In this document: positions 22,561-34,529 of the stretch, piece after piece | Position numbering within the stretch: position 1 is the first letter of the stretch | Layout of the letters: each line of letters opens with the position of its first letter | Assembly (NCBI GenBank): GCA_027475525.1 | Contig: JAMWFC010000046.1 | Span: forward strand, 3,224,001-3,288,000 | Origin: Macrolepiota albuminosa | Lineage: Eukaryota > Basidiomycota > Agaricomycetes > Agaricales > Agaricaceae | DNA: 64,000 nucleotides | Reading direction: 5' to 3' | Program-made: the position numbers and the translations under genes | The notes under the pieces: model-generated | Seen by the model: the letters and a program-made list of their open reading frames with translations, nothing else | The model's database searches: none | What the model was told of the DNA's origin: nothing

Positions 22561-25353
22561 TCAGGTCTTGTGAATTGATGATGCGTTTCTCTTGCGTTTC
22601 CGCTGGTCTGTTTGTGTTGCCGACGCATTTCTCTCCTCTCTTTGAACGACTGCCTGAGGTTCTGCAACTTCCTGCGGAGCCTCAACTCGGAACTCCGGCA
22701 AATCCACCAGCCTACTCAAAATCTTGCGCCGGAATACCAATGGTTTGCCATAGAAAGCGTCGAAACCGGCTGAATTGAGAACCAAAACACATGACTTCAG
22801 GACAGCATCTGTTGCAAGCGAGGTCCAACATTTGGCGGCAACCCGATCTGCGGGAATGACAAGAGTGAATGGGAAGTTGCCACAGACATCGGCCACCATC
22901 TTGTATTCCTGATGCAGATCTTTCATTGTTAATTCGCGTTTTTGGAGAAACTTCGATTGCATGCAGAGCACATGTGGTAGCGAAGAGTCGGGTTGCGGGA
23001 GGAAGAAAAAACTGTCAGCGAATTTTGCTAAAGCGCCATTCACGTAGACGGTCGGTGTGCTTTGTGTAGACCACAAGGTGGAGAGGTCATCGTGTGATTG
23101 CACCCTGTGTTGGAGAGTTCTGAAATCACAAGCTCCACTAAGGCAAAATTGCTTGTCGGGAACATCTCCTAGTTCACCGAAAAGGTCGGATAGGTGAGTG
23201 TCAAACATCTCAGACATCGAACGCTGTGTGAGTCGATATTGCAACATGCGGGCATCCTCTTTCTCGATGATCGTCCAGTCCATAACCTTGCACAAAGGTG
23301 TCAACCCGGGGTGATATCTACAGTATGGATCATGCGTTGCAGCTCCATAGAGGGTCAAGAAGGGGAGGAAGATGGTGCATTCAGTCTCATCTGTCGTATC
23401 CACAATAGTTGCCCAGCCATAATTGAAGAGAGTAGAAACTGGCTCTGCCTTACCCTTAATGATGAAGGTCTCACCCACTGAGATAGGTTTGCCAAGCAAA
23501 TTCAAGTTGAAGAGTCTTCGGAGGAGTTCGGGATCCTTTCGCAATGCGTAAAGGTCTTTCATAAAATCTCCCTCATCGGTGAGCGTCGAAAGCAGATCAA
23601 AAATGTCGCCCCAGTTCTGATCTGGCTTCTCGAGTCCAGCCCGAATAGCCTCCCGGTTGATCGTTGCTCGAAAATGCCATTGTTGAGCTTTCACCATACC
23701 ACTGAAGTTTTGTATGTATAGCAACACAGCCTGGAAATAACGAGTCGGTCCGCGCAGATCATGCAGGAGACGAATAAAGTCCTTCTGAAAATCAGGTTGT
23801 TTGACTTGCCCATCTGCCATGTCGTTCGTGTAGAACATAGCTTTTATGATGTTCAGCATCGAACTTATTGTAAGGACAGGTGGTGTATAGCGCCGAACCT
23901 GGGCTCCACTCATTGTGCTGCAATCGAGAAGGCTTTCCAATGATAGACCTGACAAAATTGGAAAGATCCAGGGCACCATTTCTCGATGGTAGTAATGCAT
24001 TTGCCTGACAAGTAGTTTGACGAGGGTTTGGAGGGTTTTACTGGGTACTGCTTGTGTTTCATCGAGGTGAATAATGATGATATTGTCACCTTCCAGAGTA
24101 CGGAGGACACGCAGAGCTACGTGGAGAGGGGAACTGTGTCTGGCAAGCTTCTTGATCAGGTCATCCGGCTTCTGCCAAGTTTGATCTGTGGCAAATCTTT
24201 TCGAGTAGGCATCAAGTAAAGCAGCCGCTAGGTCCCTCTCTAAGGTGGAACTGGTAGAAAATTCGAACACAGAAGCCATGAAATCCACCGTGAGGGTGAG
24301 TTTCCGCTTAGCAGAAGTGATTACTTTCTGGCGGAAGCCAGCAAGACGTGCCTCGGTCCAGATGTCGCTCAAAGACAAACTCTCGAGTTCAGTTGGTTTT
24401 GGCAGATGTCCTTCAGAATCGGCAACAATCATCTGTATTGCATTGATGTTGTTCTGTGCAGTATTGGCTAGCCCATGATCATCCTGGGTCTCCTCGTAGG
24501 TAGCACTTGGTGAAGGAAAATTGACTGCCATTTCATCAAGAAAACGTGAACAAATAGCAGTCTTGCCAGTTCCCGAAGCAGCACCAACAATGGGGATGGA
24601 AAAGCTCTTGATCCAATCGTCGTCCCACACGAATTTGAATTGGAAGCTATCCAGCATATGGGCTCTAAGCCTCCGAATAATTGAATCACACTGTTGTAAA
24701 GGGAACTTCTCCCCGAGGCTCTGAAGTGTTTCTACTTCCTTTGTAGGGCTAGCTTGTATACGCTCGCACCACTCACGCAAATCTTGAGCAAGGTTATCAA
24801 TGAAGACCTCGCTGTTGTCTTCACTGAAGATTAGCGTGGATGAGTCTAGCAAGAATGCAATATTAGAGATGATGGTAATGCAATATATCAAGGATTACCT
24901 TGGGTGGTGTCTGGCAATACCACCAAGAAGTGGAGCCTGTCCTTCTTGTTCGAGGGAACACCATTTTCATCCAGCGGCCAGCAGTTGTAGATAGAATCAT
25001 GATTCTTGAGAAGTGAGCAAGAAAACTTGTCTTTGTAAGCGTCAAGGTCATATGGAGGTGAATGCTAGTAACAGAACACCTTGTCAGCAGTGTCTGAGGC
25101 AATTTGGCAGTAAACAAAATATTACATCTAATCCATCATAGTTGACTCCATTGTTTCCAAGCTTGTAGAGGATAAGTTGGTGGGCATCAAATCCCTTGAG
25201 TGTGTTCTTCAACTTCTCCTTGATGCTTTCCTTCAAGTCACCAACTTTGTTCAGCCAATCGATCTCTAACTTGATGATATAATCTTTGCCAGAAATGTGC
25301 CCTTCGAGAGTGAGGATCCTGCTCTCTGTTGGCAGTGATGGTGGTGCTGCCAT
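22561..25353 (-). CDS. Crinkler (CRN)-type protein with P-loop NTPase and nuclease-like C-terminus
   Basis: Three exons (25353-25126, 25064-24899, 24845-22561) give exactly 893 codons. The N-terminus is the ubiquitin-like CRN header (KVGDLKESIKEKLKN, LKGFDAHQLILYKL, then LHFLVVLPD near residue 125). A P-loop NTPase follows, with Walker A GAASGTGKT near residue 219 and Walker B IIIHLDE near residue 390. The C-terminal region has an Asp followed by a QSK box (near residues 755-780), compatible with a divergent PD-(D/E)xK nuclease, and ends in a basic KRKRN run, a possible nuclear signal. The CRN header plus NTPase plus nuclease architecture is known from oomycetes and fungi, where such proteins act as host-directed or inter-organism effectors. 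Neither role is shown by this sequence. No classical signal peptide is present. The ORF is intact and lies between genes and a transposon. Confidence 0.8.
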
Positions 25354-25882
25354 GCTGAGCAAATAGCGAGATGATCGATGAGCAGTGGTAAATTATGGGC
25401 AGCCACCCAAACCTCAAATTGCTTTCCTGTAGCGGAGTCGTGACTAGCGCACACTTGGTCACATGTAGCGACCGTGACCAGATTACGCTCTTTCGGACTT
25501 CTATTTGTCTAAGATAGAACTTGTACACGACCCACTACGTCACGTGATGAAAGTGTTACAAAAGCGTTACATTTGGTAGTAATTCAATAATAACTTTTTC
25601 TGTAGTGCATGTGAGTTTAATCGGTAACACAGAGTTCTTCAGAACACATTTTGGAAGAACACTGTGAAGGCGATTGCTAGATCGTTCAGTTAACAAGATT
25701 TTATAACACTATCTTTGTCAAAATTTTGATGATCTCAGAGATAATCTCATTGATAAGGCTGGGTTTGTAAGAACAGGATAATTAGAGATATACAGTAATT
25801 TGGCGGGAGGAACGGGAGTTCCGTATGCAGAAACAGCAGTGGGCGTGGCGGATGGGTGGGTGGGCCCTAAGCTGGTTAGCAT

Positions 25883-26054
25883 GTTGTGTCTTGTGTCGAT
25901 TTGGGAATTGTGGGCTGAATATATTACTGGTATATAGCGTGTTGTGTCTTGTGTCGATTTGGGAATTGTGGGCTGAATATATTACTGGTATATAGCGTGT
26001 TGTGTCTTGTGTTGATTTGGGAATTGTGGGCTGAATATATTACTGGTATATCTG
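25883..26054. repeat. 58-bp tandem repeat, three copies
   Basis: A 58-base unit starting GTTGTGTCTTGTGTCGATTT begins at 25883, 25941 and 25999; the third copy has GTTGAT for GTCGAT. The period and inexact third copy separate it from the 77-base artefact series. It is probably a genuine minisatellite inside the transposon. Confidence 0.85.
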
Positions 26055-26298
26055 CAAAGGGCAGGAGGGTGGGTTCAAAACAAAAATTGAAAGAAGTTAA
26101 AGTGAAACAGACAGGTTTCACTTCGAAGAGAATAGTAGGAGTATCCAGAAAAGGAAAGAGTATGGTCCACACAGACTACCCGCCTTATCTCACGCTGGGC
26201 TAGCGGACAAGCCTGTAGCACAGCTTCCAATAAAGCATGTCAAAGGCACGCATCAGAGGCACGTGTCCCAGCAACTCATATATAAATGACATGGCCGA

Positions 26299-26673
26299 GT
26301 AAATGCACGCGGATATTCTGTGTTATTCCTTCCAAAATTCCATTGCAAGCTCAACTTTATCGAGCAATGTTGGGGATATGCAAAGCGTATATATCGGAAG
26401 TTCCCTATGACAAAAAAAGAAGAGGATATGGAAAAATTCATAATCACTGCTTTGGATTCAGTCCCACTTGCCATGATGCGAAGGTATGTCAATTTACTCA
26501 CAGATGTCATTAGGTCTAATTTGTCATTGAGGGTTTGCAAACCGGTCTCTACGGTTCATGGATGCATACAGGAAAGGTTTAAATGAGAAGCAAGCTGCAT
26601 AGGTAAAAAATATAGAGGACACCGAGTGTTACCTAGATCGTTGATGATGGAATTAAAGAAGGCAAAGGTTTGA
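26299..26673 (+). pseudogene. C-terminal fragment of DDE transposase
   Basis: The frame from about 26,299 reads GYSVLFLPKFHCKLNFIEQ, the region around the third catalytic acidic residue (E of NFIEQ) of fungal DDE-superfamily transposases. A conserved tail (ALDSVPLAMMRRYVN; KYRGHRVLPRS) follows up to the TGA at 26671. An internal stop lies at 26584. The first two catalytic Asp residues are absent, so the gene is inactive. Confidence 0.75.
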
Positions 26674-26834
26674 CCTCGCTATAGCATTCTCAATACACAT
26701 GCATGTTCTCAGTCATAGTCATCCGATATCGAAAATTGATTAGATTTATGGAGGTCAGCTGATGATGGTCACACAATGTCACCACACGTGACGTAGTGGG
26801 TCGTGTACAAGTTCTATCTTACCTCGCCCCTATC

Positions 26835-27478
26835 TGTTAGGGACGTGTTTGATATATTGATAGGCTACAGGTATATAAACTGTGATACTGTATCTCGTAG
26901 CCAGTTCTACCCAATACCAGAGCTTACACCCGTTCTCTATTGTGTGAAGACTCTACTCTCTATTGTGTGACCTCACCGTGACCTCACCCAATACCAGAGC
27001 TTACACCCGTTCTCTATTGTGTGAAGACTCTACTCTCTATTGTGTGACCTCACCGTGACCTCACGCTGTGGTTACATTATTTTGAACGCGACAAAGCTCT
27101 AGCTTACTTTTGCTTCGAAATAACCCCACTCACTGTCTGTTGGCAACCCTTGGTCTGATCACCCGAGGACACCCATAGTAGTGAGTACCCCAACCACAAT
27201 TTGTTGGAACGTGAACCAGTGGGACCTAGTAATCACAGATACTAGTAAGTATCCTAATTTATGGTACAGTTAGTTGGTATTTGAAGTCCGTAACTAACTT
27301 TAACTCACCCTCAGTCTGTGATACAACGACTGAGGGTGTTGTCCATATAGTAGTGAATATATATATGTGTCTAATCTGCTTTGTCTGTTCTAATGTGATA
27401 AGTGTGATATTGAAAAGGTGATTGTCTGTCCCTTTTGATGAGGCATGCTTACAGTGTCATTGTTTCTAGATCATAACA
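26835..27478 (-). repeat. 3' LTR of the Ty1/copia element
   Basis: The sequence runs from TGTTAGGG to ATAACA with matching TGTTA/TAACA ends. The adjoining strand-complement of GAGGAGGAG at 27,479 onward is the expected polypurine tract for a minus-strand element. It contains 77-base duplication 13. Confidence 0.75.
26909..27062. repeat. 77-bp exact tandem duplication 13 (copia LTR)
   Basis: Bases 26909-26985 repeat as 26986-27062 within the copia LTR. Confidence 0.95.
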
Positions 27479-30400
27479 CTCCTCCTCACTGTAAGTGCTC
27501 CTCCTTGCATGGAATCATTGTAATCCCATGATATCTCATAGTCGAATAAACTTGGAAGCGGGTAAAGCTTTTGTGAAGGCGTCGGCTACATTGTCCTTAG
27601 TGTTGATGTATCGCAGGGTGATCTCCTTGGAGGCTACTTGTTCACGCAGGAAATGGTACTTAATGTCAACATGTTTGACTCAGGCATGTAAGAGTGGGTC
27701 TTCGGACAGGTTGATTGCTGAATTATTGTCGCATAGCATTGTCGTTGCCTTGTCTATTGAGTATCCCAGCATGTGCATCACCATGCATAACTGGATACAT
27801 TCCTGTGCCGCCTCAAAGGCAGCCATGTATTCTGCCTCACACGATGAGGCCACAACCATCTTCTGCTTCCTCATCAACCATGATATCAGGCCTGATCCTA
27901 GCGACCACATGTAACCCCCCATACTCCATTGTGTGTCCAAACAGTTCGCCCAGTCAGAGTCAGTGAAACCCACCAGGCTAATGTCCGACTTGCCCCCTAA
28001 GCATAACTGTAGACCTTGAGTACCTTTCAGGTACCTTAGCACTCGAATTGCTGTATTCCAGTGTATGTAGGAATAAGAGTCAAAGTACTGCAAAAGTTGC
28101 ACGGTGTCACGACCCCTCCCCTCCGGGCCCACCCCGGGACACCCCTGGAACACCATCCGGGACCCTCCCTCCAACCCCACAGGACACGCCCGCCATCACG
28201 ACCGCCGACACCGCCATCATGCACATCAAGGACTGCCATCAGCCGCCACCAGCCCTGATCAATGATCGGATCACGCAACTTGTTCCTGGCCATCACACAT
28301 CACGCATCACAACCCCCTCCACGCCAATTGATCGCGCGCCCCACACACGTGATCCAGGTATACAGTTCCTGCCTGCTACTCAATGACTCCCGGAACCCAT
28401 CCCAGACACCCCGGAACCCCGAGACCCGGTCCCGTAGTACTTATAGCGTAGTTCCCTGTTGTATTTGCTAGTCTTGATATTACACTGCTTACACTGTTTT
28501 CACTTGGTTACTTGAATTGTTGCGTGCCCTCTATTTGACTGGTACGCATTGACTGGCACGCTTTGACTGGCACGCTTGAATACTCACGTGCTCTAAGACT
28601 GGTACACACTTCGCGACTTTAATTTACTAACTCGGTCTTGTCTTAGAACCTCCGGTTCATGACTCGACCCCCTCCCGGATTCTCCAGCTACTCACTACCC
28701 AAACCCCCAGACCAAGTCCCCCCTCCCGGGAGTACCCCTGTCCACGTCTTGAACCCCGGAGTCCTAGCCCCGGAGTTCCAGACACCCGAGTATCCGTGGG
28801 TCAAGTCCGCATTGTAAGGGCAATTGCTTTCCCGGAAAGCCCCCGACTCAGCGGAACCTGACACACAGCATATTGTATGTCTGGTCGTGTAGAGATTGCA
28901 AGCCAAAGTAAGCCACCAACCAGTTGGCGATAGGGGATCCACATGATCTTATCGAGTTCCTCCTGACCAAGTTGGGATCTGTCAGCCCGTCTTAGTTTCA
29001 TGCCGGGCTCCATCGGTACTGTAACTGGGTTCATGTCAGCTTGGCCAAATTGGATCACCATCCTGTTGATTAAGTTTGTCTGTGACAGGTAAACCTGTCT
29101 GTTAGATCGATCCCAGCTTACTGCAATTCCAATGATGTGTCTCGGTGTTCCCAATTCTGAGATTGTCCAGGTTTGCCTCAATTGTATGGTGAAGTTGTCA
29201 TTTGCTGCCTTCGAACTGGCAATAGATAAGAAATCATCCACGTGTATCCCCGCTATCACTGTACCCATGTCAGTCTTCCGATAGTATATGCATGCCTCAC
29301 ACTTCAGCTGTACAAATCCAAACTTCCTCATGGTGTCATCCAAGGTCTGATTCCATATCCTCCCCGCTTGTTTCATTCCATAAATTGCCTTCTTCAGCTT
29401 GCAAACCCATCCTTCTTTTCCTCTCTCCTCAAAACCCTTTGGTTGTTCCATATAAATCTGCTCCTCCTCAGGTAACGTCTCATTCAGGAATGCTGTTTTT
29501 ACATCGATCTGATTCGCATTCCAGCCAAGTTTTGCTGCGAGATGAAGTAATATCCTCCATGATTCCACGCATGCTGTTGGTGAGGTAGTCTTCTCATAGT
29601 CCCAGCCTTGAACCATTGAGAAACCCTGGAGTATGTGGTGTGTCTTGAAATGTAAGATTTTGCCTTTCTCATCTCGTTTGATTGAGAAAACTGGGCAATC
29701 TTTGAAGATCTTCTTTCCAGGTGGTATCCCCTCATGTGGTATGAGCTCCCACACACCCATCTTGTCTAGTGAGTCCAATTCATCACGATACGACCTCTCC
29801 CAATGCAACCAATTTGTTGACTTACGGGCCTCATCTAGATTCTTTGGAATATCTGGATCGGGTCCTGGGCCTGATTCTTGTGGGTCCTCAATTGCGTTAA
29901 GTGCTGTTATGACATGATCAAGTTCCTCGGGACCTACATTAGGGTCCACATTAGCCAGTACGTCTTGTCGTAATTTTTCAAGAGCCCGTCTTCTATCTAC
30001 CCATGTTTCTCTTACTCGGTTAGCTGCTTCCTGAGACTCTCTCACCGCTTTCTCCAGGTGAGTCTCTGGTCGATCGCCTGCTGTTGCTTTCTCAGTGGAG
30101 GTCAAGATTTGGTTGGATTGACGTGGTTCAGGTGGTTTAGGTATGACTGGTTCAGGGACATGGATAGGTATTGCTAATACAGGATCCTGTGGTGTGTTGT
30201 CCATTCTAGATTCCTGCTCAAGATTGTGGATCTTGTCCCGACTAATGTGGCCTGGAACACTTGGTGGACCTTCATCATCAGCGGGTGGCAGAATTGGGAC
30301 AGGAGAGGATCGGCTCTTTATCATGTCGATGGTTGAGAGATCAGGTTCTGCTGGGGAGTTGAGTAGGGCCAGCATGGGTACCGTCGGTGGTTCATCATGA

Positions 30401-30674
30401 CTTTTAATAAACCGTACATGGTAAGAGCTGTAAACCTTTCTCATTGATCTCTCATAGCATCTATATGCTTTAGAGTTCAGTTTGTATCCTATTAGTACGC
30501 ACTCGATTGACCACACAAAGATTTTTGAGTTGTGTTTGTGGAGGATCAGCACAAACACCCGACATCCGATCTCACGGATATGCGAATAATCAGGCCTTTT
30601 TCTATACTACAGCTCATCTGGAGTGACGTTGTCAATGGCCGATGTTTTCGTTTTACCGTGAAGATAAGTCATGG
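27479..30674 (-). pseudogene. Ty1/copia pol remnant (integrase end, RT, RNase H)
   Basis: Read right to left, this starts with the end of a copia integrase (DYSHIREIGCRVFVLI; VECVLIGY-type, near 30,560). The reverse transcriptase follows with QIDVKTAFLNETLPEEEQIY and the active-site IHVDDFLSIA (near 29,235). RNase H comes last (FTDSDWANC near 27,940; SSCEAEYMA near 27,830), then DAFTKALP near 27,555. A solo LTR of another element (28105-28863) splits RT from RNase H. An in-frame stop in the integrase end (near 30,608) and the insertion of element B at 30,675, which removes gag and most of the integrase, make it non-functional. Confidence 0.85.
28105..28863 (+). mobile_element. solo LTR of the G-type gypsy element
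   Basis: It runs from TGTCACGACC to ACCTGACA, matching both LTRs of element G (37575-38257 and 48540-49262) read in the opposite direction. Its flanks are CACGG and CACAG, an imperfect 5-bp target duplication. No internal sequence remains, so LTR-LTR recombination has removed the body. It interrupts the copia pol remnant. Confidence 0.85.
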
Positions 30675-31604
30675 TGATAGGACCCCATACAGGATCAGCG
30701 CATCAACAGCAGGCTACAGCAATGTGGCACTAGCTCGGGATATCTTAGCGCGTGCTAATTAACCAATTTTGGCAATATTTGACAGCCGGGTACAGCAAGA
30801 AGCAGATCTGATCAATGATAGCGCTGACAGCAGCAAGAATGACAACTGACAGATGGCATCAGTCACTGACAACAGCACTTAGCAAGAAGATTGACGATCT
30901 ATCAAAAACTGATGGACAGCTTGGCGTTTGACCTTGGCATCTGACATCGCTTAGCGCCTCAATTTGGCGCCTGACATTGCTAAGCCTTTTGAACAGACAG
31001 AAGGGTGATGGATTGATGGTTTAGCATTGCGATCTGCTGCCTGGCGTCGCTAAGTTTCTTGAATGGACGGTAGGGATCTGAAACCGTTGGAGCTACCCCT
31101 ATTAAATTTTTTAGTTTACCGCACTTTGGCAATGGTTAATCACTAGCGACGGTGAACTTCTTGTAGTATACAAAGTACTTACCGACTTGTACATACACAT
31201 CGAAGAACAGAGTTTCCTGCTCCCCTTACTCCAATCTCCCTTACGGTCCAGATCTCATTTACAGTCAGCAACATCAAAATTATCGGCAGTTTCAGACTCT
31301 CGTTAACACTCGACACACTCGTGCCTTGCAGCTATGGCAGGCATTAATGACGCTTAGACCTCGCTAAGCTTACCGTGTTCTTGCCGCTCACATTGCCGTG
31401 TTTACTTACCGCTTTTTTCCTAAGCACTTTTGCCTTAGCGCTTGACACTTGCCGACCTTTTTCCGACTTTACTTTATTTTCATAGGCGTGTTCTCTGGGA
31501 CTTGCCCAGGACTCCTCAAATCACTTTTAGCGCGCCCAACGCAAGTTTTTGGTACGGTAACACTATTGCTATATTTGTTACTGACCAAACTTTGGGCATC
31601 ATCA
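30675..31604 (+). repeat. 5' LTR of element B (family A gypsy)
   Basis: It starts TGATAGGACCCCATAC and ends GGCATCATCA, followed by a TGGAGCCC primer-binding-type sequence at 31608. It is close to the LTR of element D (61790-62741, inverted) but rich in C-to-T type changes. It is inserted into the copia remnant after CATGG. Confidence 0.8.
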
Positions 31605-32545
31605 AATTGGAGCCCACTACAAGAGATCTCTAGGGCAGAATTCCGCCAGAAACCCGTCTCCAGCATAGGCGCTGTCTGCTAGAGCAGTCGACAGAAGGCA
31701 TAGCTCCTTCCCATCCATCAACTCCACAACCACCTGGTGCCTTACCGGGTCTCTCTCTCGCACAGGAACTACAGAACGCCACTGTAGACAAATTTCCTGA
31801 TCTCTTCCCACGTTCTCTTGATTTTAGCGCCGACAACCTCTTAGCGTTGCTGCTTGCCATACCACAACCAGTTATCCCCAGTACCCCGTTAACACCACTT
31901 TCTCAACTCGTCATTTCTCTCACCCCATCGCCAATACCTAGAACCCCTTTCCCACATCCGCTAACCAAACTCGGCACTACAGTCGCCATGGAACAACAAG
32001 TTCAGTGCATGCCGCCACGTAATCACTTCTTGGCACCAAAATAGGACGAGTCCAAGCCATGGGAGCTCTCCCAGTATTTTAAGGAATTAGAGTATTTATT
32101 CAGGGATTGTGGAATTACCGACCACACACAGATGAAGGAATACATGGCAAGATACGTGTCATATGACATGGCAGAGACGTGGACAGGTCTTGCCGAGTTT
32201 GCCACCTTTGTTCCTGCCGCACCACCAGTTCCAGCCCAAGGTGCTTCATATGAAGACTGGAAGACGGCGGTAATCTAGTTGTACTCTGGCACTGAAGAGG
32301 CTACCAGATACACGGTAAACGAGTTGCAGAAATTAGTACAGGAATCATTCAACAACGGCACTTCCTCGCTTGGCGCATTCTCTACATATTACCACGAGTT
32401 CCAGAAAATCGCTAGATGGCTTCTGCAGAACAGCAAGCTCTATATCAACGAGGAACATCACTTATTCCAACAAGGCATCCCAACTTCATTGTGGACTCAT
32501 ATTGCTCGTCACCTAGAAATTGTCCAGCAGACCCATCACCCAGAG
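31605..32545 (+). pseudogene. gag remnant of element B
   Basis: From the ATG at 31988 the frame shows the family A gag pattern (MPPRNHF; QYFKELEYLFRDC; HTQMKEYMARYVSYD; EEHHLFQQGIPTSLW). In-frame stops lie near 32,043 and 32,277. It ends abruptly at 32,545 where the LTR of element E begins. No protease or pol follows. Confidence 0.8.
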
Positions 32546-32719
32546 TGTAACCTGAGGTTACGAGCTAGAACTATCTTGTGTGTATCACATAGTGCTAAAT
32601 CAGACTGCAGTATCGGATTTGACTAGTACTTAGAGTGAAAACAAGATGTTGTCTTATGTAATAGTCTACTGAATAATGATAGCGTCGTTGATGCTAGTAC
32701 TACGTGTGACTCCGTTACA
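32546..32719 (-). repeat. 174-bp LTR of element E
   Basis: A short LTR with TGTAAC/GTTACA ends. On its right lies the complement of a polypurine tract (TACCCCCCAATGAG), so it is the 3' LTR of a minus-strand element inserted in the gag of B. Confidence 0.65.
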
Positions 32720-33016
32720 TACCCCCCAATGAGACCGAATACTCGGTCTTAGGAAGGGAGTTGGAGCGAGATGTAGGGTGCATGATAGTGCACACAACAG
32801 ATGACTAACACATGTATTGTGTGGCTGCAAGACGTTAGCATTTATTTGCAGCATAGATGTGTCGTCTAGACACAATAGGAATCAGTCCTTATCAGACAAG
32901 TGCACCTGTTGCGCCAGCAGTAGATGCAGTATGAACATATATATAACAAAATAAAACAAAACTTGAGTGACCCCTCCTCTGGGTCTGCTGTATCTACACG
33001 CGACTCTGGAGTGTGT
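32720..33016 (-). mobile_element. 3' internal end of element E with PPT and hairpin
   Basis: It begins with a polypurine tract (minus strand) next to a perfect 6-bp stem hairpin (GACCGA-N4-TCGGTC, at 32733-32748). No coding sequence was recognised in the rest, which is cut by the LTR of A1 at 33,017. Confidence 0.5.
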
Positions 33017-34059
33017 TGATAGGCTTCTACTCAGGCTGAGCGCATCAAGGGACATTATAGGCCGACCAACACTTGACACACTAGAGACTCTAGTGACCAG
33101 CCTTGGGTACAGAGCAGCCCTAGCGTGGGCGCTCTATAGCAAGACTTATCCATTCATCTCAATCACCAGTATCAGCCCCTCAGCGCACTCCACTCAGTTA
33201 CTTTGAAGACCAAGAAGGCTCAGAACTCATAGCGCTAGCACAACGGCAGGAGGGGACTCTGACCAAACCCCGATCAATACTGAAAGGAGTTAGCAATTGG
33301 CGCTGTCAATCACCGAGGCACCTCAATCAGAAGTCTAAAGGAATCAATGACAACAAGACAGGATACACGCAGACCTGACATTTAAATCTATCAAAAGATG
33401 GTACAATGTTTAGCGCCGGAATTAGCGCTCATGGTGTCTGTTGAGGATTCCCCGACCATACCCTGGGATGGCATGGCCAATTAAATTACATCAAAAAGTG
33501 AGCAAACTCGTACCACTTCTAAGTAGTTTTAGAGTCACCGTTGGTCACCGTCACCCATGTGCTGCAGGTTGCCATTGACAGGTGGCTGTTAGCTACAGCC
33601 ACGAAGAGAGGTGCTAATTGGTAGCGCCATCAATAGACTTATTTTGGAAATACCGTAGCGCATAGTATAAAAACTAGCTACTTGCCATGTATATAACAAT
33701 GAATCGTAACCTCTTGAGCACCCAGTTACACTTAGCGTTCAAATCGCGCTAGCATTGCCTGACTTTATCACCAAGTTTGGCGCTAGCTTTGTCTATCTCA
33801 TCTTCGTCGTTTATGGTGCCACCTACGGGCACGCTACGCTGCGCTATTCATTTTATTCTCTATAACTTCTCCTAAACTACGATGCTTACCACTTGCTAGG
33901 TAGCACCCGAGGCGCTATCATCTAGTGCATCGCCCTATCACCTCTGCTCAAGCACACCGGGACCCTGCCGGGACTCCTCACAAACCCGTATGCCAGGTGC
34001 TGGAGACGGCGTTGTACTGCGTATATGTCCAGCGCACCCAACTACAGTTGGCGTCATCA
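33017..34059 (+). repeat. 5' LTR of element A1
   Basis: It starts TGATAGGCTTC, ends GGCGTCATCA, and is followed by a primer-binding-type TGGAGCCC at 34063. A TATA-like TATAAAAA at about 33,665 may be the U3 promoter. It is nearly identical, in inverted orientation, to 51154-52186. Confidence 0.85.
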
Positions 34060-34154
34060 TTTTGGAGCCCACCGCAAGGGGTTCTATTAAGGCAGAATTC
34101 CGCCGGAAACTTGAGCCCAGTGACAGCGCTGCCTCCTATTAGAGAGCGCATTTG

Positions 34155-34308
34155 GACAAACATTGCCTGAATCACCACACTTACCAGGTGCACTACCAAG
34201 GCAAACTTTAGACCAGGAACTTGAAGCCGCTGACAAACATTGCCTGAATCACCACACTTACCAGGTGCACTACCAAGGCAAACTTTAGACCAGGAACTTG
34301 AAGCCGCT
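34155..34308. repeat. 77-bp exact tandem duplication 14 (A1 leader)
   Basis: Bases 34155-34231 repeat as 34232-34308 between the A1 LTR and gag. Confidence 0.95.
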
Positions 34309-34529
34309 CAGATAGCTTGGCTGAAAGCTTCTTCCCGTTTTCCTGACTGTTCGAATACTTAGCAGGTGAAAACCATACACCGCTTACTCCTTTGGAAGAG
34401 CTGTCTAGGTCATTATCGCCAGAACCTAGCGACGCAGAACTACCTGAGCCAGTACTGACTACGACCACACCAAGCGAAACTACGACTAACACCACTATTC
34501 CTACTACGACGTCGATGCCAGCTAATATG

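Larger units (their letters stand above)
25512..26819 (+). mobile_element. Tc1/mariner-like DNA transposon, degenerate
   Basis: Perfect 35-bp terminal inverted repeats lie at 25512-25546 and 26785-26819 (outer ends AGATAGAACTTG), and both are flanked by TA (25510-25511, 26820-26821), the target duplication of Tc1/mariner insertion. The 1.3-kb interior retains only the C-terminal part of a DDE transposase, plus a 58-bp triplet repeat. It is therefore non-autonomous. It sits about 160 bases upstream of the CRN gene start. Confidence 0.88.

Noticed and set aside
25883..26054. Possible CRISPR-like array
   Set aside because: It is a contiguous 58-bp minisatellite without spacers, in a eukaryotic transposon.
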